Program-made: the position numbers and the translations under genes | Notes under the pieces: model-generated | The model's input: only the letters and a program-made list of their open reading frames with translations | Database searches by the model: none | Told to the model about the DNA's origin: nothing | In this document: positions 52,670 to 61,069 of the stretch, piece by piece | Numbering within the stretch: the first letter of the stretch is position 1 | How the letters are laid out: each line of letters starts with the position of its first letter | Assembly (NCBI GenBank): GCA_965224745.1 | Contig: CBDCZY010000001.1 | Location: forward strand, 372,001-436,000 | DNA: 64,000 bases | Direction: 5' to 3' | Origin: CBDCZY01 sp965224745 | Lineage (GTDB): Bacteria; Pseudomonadota; Gammaproteobacteria; Methylococcales; Methylomonadaceae

Positions 52670-53245
52670 ATGTCAGCCGAACAACCAACAATACGCTTTT
52701 TAGTCACCTCTGACTTAGCATTGCTCCAGTCTTTACGTTTTCAAAAACTGCTGTATTTCAGACCTGAATTAATCAATTACGAGGGACATTGGCTTTCACC
52801 AAAGGATGGTGTTCCTCCACGAATATTGGCTATTCTGTTGATGCATGGTGGTAACCCGATAGGTTGTATCGCAGGCTTGTTTAAGCGTTCAGACCGAGAA
52901 TTTGAAATTAACGCATGGATCCTACAGTCTCAATTAATCAATAAAGGACTCGGTCAAAACCTTCTGACTGCCTTGGAAAACCACCTTACCAATACCCAAG
53001 CATGTCATTTAACCATCAACTTTCGAGATGATTTATCTGCCAAAGCTGCTATCAAACACATACTTAATAAACAGCAATGGATATCGCCAGAAGTTCCCAT
53101 GCATATTTGTAAAATGGTCGTTACACCGGAAACCCATTCCTTCGTGGACGAACACCTTGCAGCCAAAGTCCATTTCTTTCACAATCTATGGCTTTGCTGT
53201 GAGCTTGTTCATAGGCGATTATGTAAATCGAGCGGATTATTATGA
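52670..53245 (+). CDS. GNAT-like acetyltransferase domain protein
   Basis: 191 aa. The central part resembles a GNAT fold: an acetyl-CoA motif-like NKGLGQNLLTALENHL after a hydrophobic strand, and upstream INAWILQSQL. The R/Q-x-x-G-x-G/A signature is only partly kept. The C-terminus (after about residue 150) is basic and hydrophobic and may belong to a longer ancestral protein. The substrate is unknown. Ribosome site not obvious. The next gene is in the same direction 185 bp away. Confidence 0.6.
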   Translation: MSAEQPTIRFLVTSDLALLQSLRFQKLLYFRPELINYEGHWLSPKDGVPPRILAILLMHGGNPIGCIAGLFKRSDREFEINAWILQSQLINKGLGQNLLTALENHLTNTQACHLTINFRDDLSAKAAIKHILNKQQWISPEVPMHICKMVVTPETHSFVDEHLAAKVHFFHNLWLCCELVHRRLCKSSGLL

Positions 53246-53429
53246 TTTGAAGTTTCCCGATTTTTAAAAAAGCCCACTTTCTATTTATTTGGGTGTGAAG
53301 TGGATATTTTAAGTAGAGTTTGCATCAATTATTGCAAACCCCCTATAGTATGTTTTATTTTATTCGCTAGAGGCTCGAAAACTGGGAACACTTCAATTTC
53401 TTAATTTTTAGCCCTTAAGGAGTGCAGTG

Positions 53430-54107
53430 ATGCGAATATTGATTGCTCAAGAGGAGCTTGAAACTTCCGTCAACATTGAACGACATTTATTGGCTGAAGG
53501 TTTTGATGTAGACATTGTCACAGATGGCGAAACAGCTTTGTGGCGAGCGAAGGCAGGTAGCTACTCGGCCATTATACTCGACATTCTGTTGCCAAAGATC
53601 AACGGTTACGATATTTGCCAAACGTTACGCAACGAGCGTGATGCAACACCAATCCTGGTGTTAACGGGTAAGTCGGGCGAATTTGATGAAGTAGAGGCGT
53701 TTGAACTAGGCGCCGACGATTTTATGCGTAAACCCTTTTCGATTGTTGTGCTGATTGCACGTATACAGTCATTGTTGCAGCATGAGAGACATGGGTTCAC
53801 AGATGATCTTAGCTTAGGTGCTATTCGTTATGACCCGTCTGACTTTGGGTGCTTGTATAAGGGTCACCCGATTGATCTTACAGAAAGGGAAGCGGGGGTG
53901 TTGGAAGTACTTTTACGCGCGCGGGGCAAAGTTGTGTCTAAGGAAACACTTATTGCCCAAGTTTGGGGGGTAGATTTCGAAGGTGATTCAAATGTAGCCG
54001 ATGTCTACATTGGCTACATTCGGCGCAAGTTTAATCGGATTGACAATCAAAAGGTGCTGAAAACAGTGAGGGGGGTTGGCTATCGACTACTCGAAGTGAA
54101 TGAATAA
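53430..54107 (+). CDS. OmpR-family response regulator (orphan)
   Basis: 225 aa from the ATG at 53430, with AAGGAG 7 bases upstream; a GTG at 53427 is also in frame. The receiver (1-118) has acceptor Asp in IILDILLPKINGY, Thr in LVLTGKS and Lys in DDFMRKPFS. The usual acidic pair at the end of strand 1 (as in VVDDE) reads AQEE, so Mg binding may be altered. The C-terminal winged helix (about 130-225) ends in VADVYIGYIRRKF and VRGVGYRL, typical of OmpR/PhoB. No histidine kinase follows: an ISKra4 element begins 60 bp downstream, where a partner gene may once have been. Confidence 0.92.
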   Translation: MRILIAQEELETSVNIERHLLAEGFDVDIVTDGETALWRAKAGSYSAIILDILLPKINGYDICQTLRNERDATPILVLTGKSGEFDEVEAFELGADDFMRKPFSIVVLIARIQSLLQHERHGFTDDLSLGAIRYDPSDFGCLYKGHPIDLTEREAGVLEVLLRARGKVVSKETLIAQVWGVDFEGDSNVADVYIGYIRRKFNRIDNQKVLKTVRGVGYRLLEVNE

Positions 54108-54168
54108 AATAAACCTTGTCTGTGACAGGTTGGCAATTTGTTCGAATGGTAGTCGGTTAACTACTCCT

Positions 54169-55576
54169 GGTACAGGGTGATGATTCAATAGTATGTTATA
54201 CTAAAAACACACGTGTGCGCCATATTGCTCAATATTCCCCCAAAATTGCTGCCAACGCCCCTTTGACTGAACCAGTGCTCGTAAGGACAAAATCACTTTG
54301 GCTCCTTTGTTTTTCCAACGCATTCCAGATCCACAAAGACGTTGCTTCAACAATGTTTTGCAAGCAGCCTCAGTCACACCTGATCCAATGGATAATTGTT
54401 TGTTCACCTGTGTCGCATAATTCATCATGTGACGATGGTTGATAAAATAAGTCAACGCCGCCAATAAATTGTCTTTGATCGTTTTTGTCAGGCTCTTTTT
54501 CTTGGCTAATTGCTCCATTTCTGCAATCAGTGCTTCGACGGCTTTTGAGTCATGTTTGAGCTGTGTACACCGTTCATTCAGCCAACTGTCTCGCTTGGGT
54601 TTATCGGTTGTTCCTGGGTAAGCCGCGTAAGCAACGGTTGCCAGGTATTCAGTCACATGAAAAAAATCTAAGAGCTGGCGACTGGTGTGTGTTTCCAGAA
54701 ATGTCCAATTGCTTTTTGCGCCATCGGCGATGCCTAAGTAGAGTGCATCTGGGTAATGTTTTTTTACCGTGCTAATTTCTTTTTCCAGGCGCTGTAAAAA
54801 AGTCCCTTGACCATATTCAGGCGCTTCTCCGATGTAGATAGTGTGTTGCCGTTTTCCGGTGACATCATACAGTGAGATATTACCCACCATCGCTTCTCGA
54901 TACCCATCGTCTCGCATCAAAATGTACGCACCATCCAAGCTGATAACAACGGTGCTAATTGCTTCATTGAGCGTTGGTGTTGCATATTCCCAGATCTCTT
55001 CTTTCGCTTGGGCAATACTGCCCACCCATTCACTGACATCCTGCAAATAAGAATGGGCTATTTTCCGATGATGATTGTCCTCCAAATCCTGGCAGACGGC
55101 CGGGGCATTCATATTGGCGTATTTGTGTGCGATTTGTTGCGCAAATCTGGGCGTGGCTCCTCTGATGATGTGAGCATTGTGTTCCAACGGGCAATGGATC
55201 TTTCCGCCTTTTGATGTTTGATAAACATAACGTTGAATGGGAACACCGCCATACGGGGTTTGGTAAACTTTATTCGTTTTATCGCGCACGGTTAGTTTGA
55301 CCTCACCCAGTTTGATTGGGCTTCCGTCGGTATCAAATTTCTGGAGGGCGTGTGCTGTAGCCAAGCCTCCCATCTCATTGCATCCATCCAGGATCGCTTT
55401 TTCCATTTCCATTAAACTACCGGTGAGGGTTACAGTGACTTGGAGAGTTAATTGATTTCCTTCGTGAGCGACAACTTTTGCCATGACCTTTTCCTCATAA
55501 TATCAGCAAGATAAAGTATCGCTCCTCTTTTTTACTTTAAGTTCAACATTATCCAAAATCAGCACCCCATGGTACA
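54169..55576 (-). mobile_element. ISKra4-family element
   Basis: One transposase gene between imperfect inverted ends: left GTACAGGGTGATGATT (about 54170-54185), and the complement of right AATCAGCACCCCATGGTAC (about 55557-55575). Exact ends are uncertain to a few bases and no target duplication was found. A fragment of a related element lies at 62993-63203. Confidence 0.82.
54201..55484 (-). CDS. ISKra4-family transposase
   Basis: 427 aa. DDE-type. STVVISLDGAYILMRDDGYR holds the first Asp, YLGIADGAKSNWTFLE the second, and the conserved C-terminal block IGSGVTEAACKTLLKQRLC carries the Glu. MRWKNKGAKVILSLRALV is also typical. The protein has ISKra4 length (shorter ISAzba1-type group) and appears intact. 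Confidence 0.9.
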   Translation of the reverse strand: MAKVVAHEGNQLTLQVTVTLTGSLMEMEKAILDGCNEMGGLATAHALQKFDTDGSPIKLGEVKLTVRDKTNKVYQTPYGGVPIQRYVYQTSKGGKIHCPLEHNAHIIRGATPRFAQQIAHKYANMNAPAVCQDLEDNHHRKIAHSYLQDVSEWVGSIAQAKEEIWEYATPTLNEAISTVVISLDGAYILMRDDGYREAMVGNISLYDVTGKRQHTIYIGEAPEYGQGTFLQRLEKEISTVKKHYPDALYLGIADGAKSNWTFLETHTSRQLLDFFHVTEYLATVAYAAYPGTTDKPKRDSWLNERCTQLKHDSKAVEALIAEMEQLAKKKSLTKTIKDNLLAALTYFINHRHMMNYATQVNKQLSIGSGVTEAACKTLLKQRLCGSGMRWKNKGAKVILSLRALVQSKGRWQQFWGNIEQYGAHVCF

Positions 55577-55834
55577 TAGTGTGGAGGTATTGTTAACTTT
55601 GTATAAATTTGAATTTACGACCTAATGAAACGTAACATCTATATCAAATTTACTGTATTAGATTACAACTTGATCCGTGTACTTAATTCTCGGTTCAGAT
55701 TTTCTAAAGGGTTATTGTGAACAGCAACAAGAAGAAAATACTTAAAATATGATTGAAAATGGGTAAGATCACTTTATTTTTCATCAGTGTTCCCCTATTA
55801 ATTGTACCCGTGGCATTAACCTAGCCACAAGAGA
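55577..55834. other. Stretch between ISKra4 and an IS-end fragment
   Basis: The only coding-like feature is a 21-aa frame at 55759-55824 (plus) reading MGKITLFFISVPLLIVPVAL plus one residue. It looks like the signal-anchor start of a membrane protein cut short. It might be the start of the lost kinase partner of the OmpR-type regulator, but the evidence is thin. Confidence 0.3.
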
Positions 55835-55835
55835 A

Positions 55836-55930
55836 TGTAATGGTCTACAAAAACAAAAACAAAAACAAAAACAAAAACAAAAACAAAAACAGGACACTTT
55901 CCTATAAAATTCCCTTTCAAATTGTAATGG
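55836..55930. mobile_element. IS3-family (IS150-like) end fragment with an expanded repeat
   Basis: TGTAATGGTCTACAAAAAC ... AGGACACTTTC repeats the left end of the IS150-like element at 61733 (TGTAATGGTCAACAAAAACA then GGACACTTC). Here CAAAAA occurs seven times in tandem (55848-55889) instead of once. No transposase coding sequence accompanies it. Confidence 0.7.
55848..55890. repeat. Hexanucleotide microsatellite (CAAAAA)7
   Basis: Seven perfect tandem units of CAAAAA. They lie inside an IS-end sequence that carries a single unit elsewhere in the window (about 61744). Confidence 0.97.
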
Positions 55931-55963
55931 CGACTGTAATGGTCAAGTTTTCTTGGAAGGATT

Positions 55964-56813
55964 TTAAGCCGCTTTTTTCATTTCTTTGGTTTTTTGATGA
56001 GGGGTTTTATAATCAATAGCAGAATGTAACCTTTTATAGTTATAGAAACTAATATAGCTAGTCACAGCACTGACTACAGAGGAGTAATTAATAAAACTCA
56101 AATAGTTCAGCCTCTCTGTTTTTAAATTCCTAAAAAACCGCTCCATCACAGCATTATCCCAGCAATTAGCTCGACGGCTCATACTTTGTGTTATATCCAA
56201 GTCATGAAGATAATCAACAAATAGATTGGCTGAATATTGAACCCCTTGGTCTGAATGAAACATTAATTGTTGAGTATCTGGCTTGTGTTTATTAATCGCA
56301 TGTTCTAATGCTGACTTTGCAAGCTCTGCATTGGGTTCTTCTGATAATGCCCAGCCCATAATTTCTCTTGACCCAAGATCAAGTATACAAGCTAAATAGC
56401 TCCAGCCTGTATAGGTTTTAATGTAGGTAATGTCACCTACCCAGTGCGTATGAACAGTACTGGGATTAAACTGTCTTAAGTAAATGATCCGCTTTCTTGT
56501 GGACTTCTCCCGCTGGATAGCTGTGTCGCTTTTTAGGTTTTATGGCAATGACATTCGATTTTTTCATTAATGAAGCTGTTTTATAAACGCCTATTTCAAT
56601 CCCTCTGTTAGCTAATTCAACCTGAGTCCTTCGTTTACCATAGGTATGCTGAGTTTCAATGGCTATCAATTTAATTTGTTCTATGGTTTCTTGTTCTTCA
56701 TCGCTCATTTGATTATTAATCTGATAGTAGTGTGTACTGAGAGCTATATTAAATAGTGTGCAAAGCTCTGTTGTTTGATAGCCTGGAGAAGCCTTCTTTA
56801 TTTCAACAATCAA
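55964..56813 (-). pseudogene. IS3 orfB transposase, frameshifted
   Basis: A DDE transposase in two frames, 56466-56813 and 55964 to about 56480. The break is one extra base near 56476, where HLLKTV-stop replaces HLLRQFNPST. All catalytic residues survive: Asp in HWVGDITYI, Asp in MFHSDQGVQYS, Glu in NAVMERFFRNLK. Only the frameshift inactivates it. Confidence 0.88.
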
Positions 56814-57178
56814 TTCAGATTGTTGTTGTCTCGAACAAAGAAGGCTGTGGCCTTTTTTAGTATTTCATTATCCCTTTTAGCTCGCCATAATTGCTTCTCT
56901 AGGCTTTGTATTTTCTGTTGTTCTGGGGTTAACGCTTGCTTATCCTGAGGTGTATTACCTTTGAGTTCATCTAAATATTGCTTTTTCCATCGCCTCACAG
57001 CAGAGTCACCTGCTCCTGATATTTCCATTACCTGCTTATTGGTATATCCTTCATTTACCATGAGTTTAGCGTAGTCTAGACGCTGTTCTGTGGTGAAGTG
57101 CGTATTCTGGTGATCATGAACACCGATTCTGGCCATCGTGAACACTTCCCTTGTCCACGCATTGGATTCAGGTTATTT

Positions 57179-57934
57179 TTACCCTAAGTGTTCACCATCA
57201 GTCAAATTTGACTGTGTTTTTCGCATAGATTCTCCTTTTAATTTGATGCGATGTGCGTTGTGCATGAGCCGATCCAAAATAGCATCAGCCAGTGTATTGT
57301 CACCAATAGATTGATACCATTGATCCGTAGGTAATTGACTGATCATAATGGTGGATGCACTTTCGTAACGATCATCCATAATTTCCATTAAATCATTACG
57401 TTGTGCTGCTTTTAATGGCTCAAGCCCCCAATCGTCTATAATCAGACAATCCAGTTTGGCTAATGTTTGTAGAGCCTTGCTGTAAGTTCCATCTGCTTTT
57501 GCCTGAGTGAGTTCCAGCATTAACCGTGACAGTCGGTAATATTTCACGCTATAGCCTTTCATACAGGCAGTATGTCCCAACGCACAAGCAATATAGGTTT
57601 TACCGCTGCCACAAGGCCCAGTAATGAGTATGTTTTGTGATTTATTCAGCCAATCGCAATGTAACAGTGAAGCCATCATGGATTGTTTCAGTCCTCTGGG
57701 ATGCTGATAATCAATGGCATTGCTGTTGGCTGCCAGTTTTAATTTAGCGGCTTTGAGTAAGCGCTGCTGTTTTCTATTTTCTCTGTCTTGATATTCACTA
57801 TCCGCTAATAATTGCAGCCGTTCCTCAAAGGGTAATCCTTCATAGGTATTAGGCTGTTCTATCTGGCTAACCAATGCATTAGCCATGCCTGATAATTTCA
57901 GCTGCCTGAGTTGTGTTATGGTTTGTTCCAACAT
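57179..57934 (-). CDS. istB: IS21 helper ATPase IstB (copy B)
   Basis: 251 aa, identical to IstB of copy A; AAA+ ATPase with Walker A GPCGSGKTYIA. It lies 23 bp after istA. Confidence 0.96.
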   Translation of the reverse strand: MLEQTITQLRQLKLSGMANALVSQIEQPNTYEGLPFEERLQLLADSEYQDRENRKQQRLLKAAKLKLAANSNAIDYQHPRGLKQSMMASLLHCDWLNKSQNILITGPCGSGKTYIACALGHTACMKGYSVKYYRLSRLMLELTQAKADGTYSKALQTLAKLDCLIIDDWGLEPLKAAQRNDLMEIMDDRYESASTIMISQLPTDQWYQSIGDNTLADAILDRLMHNAHRIKLKGESMRKTQSNLTDGEHLG

Positions 57935-57957
57935 AATTAATCTCGCTTGTCATTCTA

Positions 57958-59514
57958 TTAGTGAAAACTTTCTGAGCCACGGATGTTTTCATGGGTTTGA
58001 AGTAAAGCGGGTAGCGATTCCTTTGCGTCTGATACCAGTTGATCTTGGTTGCTCAGCAGAATGTCTTTGATGTGTTTCAGCCTGTATAAGCTGTTTTTGT
58101 TGGCAATTGCACAAGCTTTATTTAACCGTTCAGCAGGATAACTTCGGGAGAGATTGAGTAATCCCAGGCAGACTCTATAAGCCTGCTCTGGATGTTGTCG
58201 TTGATTAAGCACCGTTTTAACCCAAAGCAAGACTTCATCACCGATATCTTTAGCCCAGTTCATTAATCGCCCTGGTGTCCACTGATGATGCTTTTCATGT
58301 TTAACAGGCATATGCTCTGCTACGGTGGTCATGCCAGAATGATATTTTCTAGCGTGGCTGGTTATGCGTTTGTTGTGAAAATAAAACTCAATGACGTATT
58401 CTTTGGCATGAAGCGCAAGCTTTTCACCGACCAGATGATGCGGAACGGAGTAAAAATGATCGTCATAGCGAATATGATAATCAATATTGACTTTGACCGT
58501 TTTAATCTCGGTATATTGATAAGTCTGCTTAGGTAGCGGCAAGAGAGCGGGCTTATCTATGGATTCAAACCATTGTTGTCGTGAGCCTTTCAGCTGTTTA
58601 AACGGTTTATTATTCACCTCTTCTAATAGTGCTTTAATGCAGTGGTTTAATTCTCCCAAAGAGAAAAAAGTATGGTGTCGTAGTCTGGCCAGTATCCAGC
58701 GTTCTATGATTTGTACACCGACTTCAGCCTTGGCTTTATCTTTGGGTTTTAACGGTCTGGCAGGCACTAGTGCAGTACCATAATGTGCGGCAAGTTGTTG
58801 GTAAGAAGGATTGATTTCTGGATCATAACGACAGGCTTTAGTGACTGCACTTTTCAAATTATCTGGAACCACCATCGTAGGCACGCCACCGATGAAGTTA
58901 AAAGCTCTGACATGACTGTTAATCCAGTCAGGTAGTTTTTGACTCCATGTCGCTTCACAAAAGGTGTAATTGGAAGCGCCTAAAACAGCAACGAATATCT
59001 GAGCAGTTTTGATTTCTCCTGTGCTGTTACTGACAATAGGCACGGTTTGACCTGCATAATCTACAAACAGCTTTTCACCAGCCTTGTGGGTTTGACGCAT
59101 GGAACGTCTTTGTTTTTTTTGCCAGTCTTGGTACAACGTGCAATATTGCGAGTAACTGTAGCAGCGATTAGGGTAGTGCTGGGTATACTCTTCCCATAGC
59201 AGCAGTTTAGTCACACCTTTACGTTTAAGTTCCTGGTATACCTCAACCCAGTTAGGCAACTGAAATTGATCGGATGGTCGGGTATCCGATTCAGGATAAA
59301 ACTGACCGGCCAGTTGTTGATCATCAAGTTGCTCTATGGCTTTCCAATCCAGCCCCATTTCTTCCGCTTTACGGGTGACTTTTTGTATGGCTCCCAGACT
59401 TAATTTAAGACTGTCTCTGATCTGACGCATGCTGAGGTCAGCATGTAATCGAAGTCGTAGTACTTCGCGTAATTTTCGCATTGATATTCTCTGTGTTGGC
59501 ATCACCTGTCCCAA
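57958..59514 (-). CDS. istA: IS21 transposase IstA (copy B)
   Basis: 518 aa, same domains as copy A. It differs mainly in the last ~45 residues (AIANKNSLYRLKHI against LIANKNNLYKLKHI, and QTHENIRGSESFH against QAHKNIRGPESFH). Isolated changes lie at FYFHNKR, LALHAKE, MNWAKD and SLGELNH. Appears intact. Confidence 0.95.
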   Translation of the reverse strand: MGQVMPTQRISMRKLREVLRLRLHADLSMRQIRDSLKLSLGAIQKVTRKAEEMGLDWKAIEQLDDQQLAGQFYPESDTRPSDQFQLPNWVEVYQELKRKGVTKLLLWEEYTQHYPNRCYSYSQYCTLYQDWQKKQRRSMRQTHKAGEKLFVDYAGQTVPIVSNSTGEIKTAQIFVAVLGASNYTFCEATWSQKLPDWINSHVRAFNFIGGVPTMVVPDNLKSAVTKACRYDPEINPSYQQLAAHYGTALVPARPLKPKDKAKAEVGVQIIERWILARLRHHTFFSLGELNHCIKALLEEVNNKPFKQLKGSRQQWFESIDKPALLPLPKQTYQYTEIKTVKVNIDYHIRYDDHFYSVPHHLVGEKLALHAKEYVIEFYFHNKRITSHARKYHSGMTTVAEHMPVKHEKHHQWTPGRLMNWAKDIGDEVLLWVKTVLNQRQHPEQAYRVCLGLLNLSRSYPAERLNKACAIANKNSLYRLKHIKDILLSNQDQLVSDAKESLPALLQTHENIRGSESFH

Positions 59515-59810
59515 TTAAAATCAGGTAGGTTAGCAATGGACAATAATCAATGTGTGGAAAGGATTCTGATTGATCGTGAACACCGATTCTGGAAAAACAG
59601 CAAAAGTGTTCACCATCAAATCAGAATTAGCGTTCACTATGAACCAGAATAGGTGTTCACGATGCATCAGAATCAGTGTTCACGTTGAGCCAGAATATGC
59701 AGTGAAGGTTGTTTTAGGTTTTACTGTGGTTATTTCGGTCATTTTTTATCCTAATTTTGGGTTGGATTATAAGCTATAAATCCTTCCAAGATTATTAGAC
59801 CATTACAGAC

Positions 59811-59947
59811 TGATAACCCAATTTTGAATGGGTCCGTCTCCCATTATAAAAGGCTCCATTCTGCTATTGATTACAAAACACCACATCAAAAAACTAAAGA
59901 AATGAAAAAAGCGGCTTAAAATCTTTCCAAGAAAACTTGACCATTAC
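59811..59947. mobile_element. Mosaic of two IS3-family fragments in opposite orientation
   Basis: Minus-strand reading of 59811-59850 gives FYNGRRTHSKLGYQ, the end of an IS150-like transposase. Plus-strand reading from about 59838 gives KRLHSAIDYKTPHQKTKEMK and the stop, the end of the IS3 orfB, followed by the IS3 terminus (CTTGACCATTACAG). They join in the shared sequence TATAAAAGGCT. Confidence 0.8.
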
Positions 59948-59952
59948 AGTTT

Positions 59953-60342
59953 TTACCAAATTGTTTCAAGTATCGTTGCATCTCTAAGGTTTTGATCTGC
60001 GGTAATGATGGGAATATTTTTAAGAATTGAAGTGGCCGCAATAAGTCTGTCAGCAGGGTCATTATTGATTTCTGATCCAAAATTAACTGATAGCTCAGCT
60101 ATTTCTGGTGTTATTTGCTGAATCTGAAAATTTCGAGATAGAAGTATTAGGTTTATAAATCCTGAAGGACTATCGTCAACCGTAAGGCGGTTTTTCTTTA
60201 TAAGCATTGAGATTTCCCAAATAGAAATATCACAAATTATCAATTCATTTTCTGAATATTCAATAGCTTTTTTTGCTTTAGGAGAAAGCTTATCAGGTTC
60301 TATGGCATCCCAAATTAATACGCAAGTATCTAACAATATCAT
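59953..60342 (-). CDS. PIN-domain toxin (VapC-like)
   Basis: 129 aa from the ATG at 60342, which overlaps the antitoxin stop (ATGA); the longer frame from 60357 is less likely. PIN ribonuclease fold with acidic residues Asp in ILLDTCVLIW, Glu in SIWEISML, Asp in NDPADRLIAAT and Asp in ITADQNL. It would cleave RNA in the cytosol when not bound by its antitoxin. It is the only intact non-IS gene pair in the last 9 kb. Confidence 0.92.
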   Translation of the reverse strand: MILLDTCVLIWDAIEPDKLSPKAKKAIEYSENELIICDISIWEISMLIKKNRLTVDDSPSGFINLILLSRNFQIQQITPEIAELSVNFGSEINNDPADRLIAATSILKNIPIITADQNLRDATILETIW

Positions 60343-60569
60343 TTCATGGCATCCCAAGCATCCTCTATTGGTGAGAGTACGTCATCTATCACAGCTGTTT
60401 TAGCGAGTTCTCTAAGTTTATCTTTGGCAAAACTTTGTTGAGAAACTGGAGGAGTTAAAGTAGCTAATAAAGTACCTTTTGATGTCACATTAATTTGCTC
60501 TCCATGCTGTGCTATTTTTAAGTACTTTAATAGGTTAGCCCTAAGTTCGGTAATGTTTACATTTTTCAT
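60339..60569 (-). CDS. Phd/YefM-type antitoxin
   Basis: 76 aa. The N-terminal DNA-binding fold MKNVNITELRANLLKYLKIA and QINVTSKGTLLATL is typical of the prevent-host-death family. The C-terminal acidic helix (SPIEDAWDAMK) would bind the PIN toxin. First gene of the pair and a likely autorepressor acting on the GTAC repeats just upstream. Confidence 0.9.
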   Translation of the reverse strand: MKNVNITELRANLLKYLKIAQHGEQINVTSKGTLLATLTPPVSQQSFAKDKLRELAKTAVIDDVLSPIEDAWDAMK

Positions 60570-60588
60570 CTTGTGTTATAGTAGTTAT

Positions 60589-60635
60589 GTACAATAAGTA
60601 CGTACAATTATAGAAAAATAAGAATAGTAAGGCAA
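60589..60635 (-). promoter_or_regulatory. Promoter and putative operator of the toxin-antitoxin pair
   Basis: On the minus strand TTGCCT (60635-60630), 17-base spacer, TATAAT (60612-60607). Three GTAC units (60589-60592, 60598-60601, 60602-60605) overlap the expected transcription start, as fits antitoxin autorepression. The start codon is 20 bases further on. Confidence 0.65.
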
Positions 60636-60677
60636 GTGTGTAATTAACGTAAACCTAAATATAACAAAAAAATCCTT

Positions 60678-61060
60678 GTGCCGAGCTAAACTCGGAGCCT
60701 CGGGATTCTCTGAACAGGGATGAAATTGGTTAGTGTTACCCAGTGGGTGAGTGTTGAAAAATACAAGTCCCATCTGCCTAAAGTCTGGCCGACAGGGCAG
60801 TAGTGAAACCTGAGGGTAAACCCGGTAACGGGAGTCCGAAGCCAGGTGGATCAAGAACAGAGGGTCAGTATTGAGCCCCGAAAAAGGTAGAGTGGTGGTC
60901 ATTGGATAAACCTGATTGCATCAGGGCAGTCAGGCGAAAGCCGACAGATTGGAATTTCTGGAAGGCAGCAGGCCTGAATACGTTATAGCCAGTATTTAGG
61001 TCACTACCGGGGTCTTAGGCCTGGTCATCTGGTCATAGGGGGGGTATAGCCCCACTGCCA
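60678..61060 (+). ncRNA. Large structured RNA candidate, possibly a group II intron 5' fragment
   Basis: About 380 bp, clearly more GC-balanced than its surroundings and dense in short helices. It begins GTGCCGAG-CTAAA-CTCGG and contains ACCCGGTAACGGGAGTCCG, GTCAGGCGAAAGCCGAC and GGGGTATAGCCCC. The opening GTGCC, purine-rich linkers and GTGAAAC/GAAGCC motifs recall the first domain of bacterial group II introns. No reverse-transcriptase gene or domain V follows, so it would be a truncated copy. Assignment is tentative; an RNA linked to the adjacent IS200-type element is the main alternative. No protein frame is credible. Confidence 0.4.
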
Positions 61061-61069
61061 TTAAGTCAT

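Larger units (their letters stand above)
57099..59701 (-). mobile_element. IS21-family element, copy B, with 6-bp target duplication
   Basis: Same ends as copy A (TGCGTATTCTGG and CCAGAATATGCA). The target duplication GTGAAG is at 57093-57098 and 59702-59707. It is nested in orfA of an IS3 element. Confidence 0.95.
56810..59742 (-). pseudogene. IS3 orfA, split by IS21 copy B
   Basis: Pieces are 59702-59742 (start, MTEITTVKPKTTF) and 56810-57098 (TTEQRLDYAKLMVNEGY, helix-turn-helix SGAGDSAVRRWKKQYLDE, leucine zipper QSLEKQLWRAKRDNEILKKA). Removing IS21 and one copy of its target repeat GTGAAG restores the frame exactly. The frame that now runs into IS21 DNA (57099-57145) is artificial. Confidence 0.9.
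55935..59807 (-). mobile_element. IS3-family element interrupted by IS21 copy B
   Basis: Ends are TGTAATGGTC...CTTGGAAGGATTT (left, 55935) and its imperfect complement (right, ending 59807). The 3-bp target duplication GAC lies at 55932-55934 and 59808-59810. The original length without the nested IS21 is about 1.26 kb. orfA is split by IS21 and orfB has a frameshift, so the element cannot move by itself. Confidence 0.9.

Noticed and set aside
55848..55890. Regular repeat considered as CRISPR
   Set aside because: Six-base units without spacers; a microsatellite. No CRISPR array or cas gene was seen in the window.
60585..60902. 105-aa minus-strand frame
   Set aside because: Runs antisense to the structured RNA candidate and through the toxin-antitoxin promoter; composition not protein-like.
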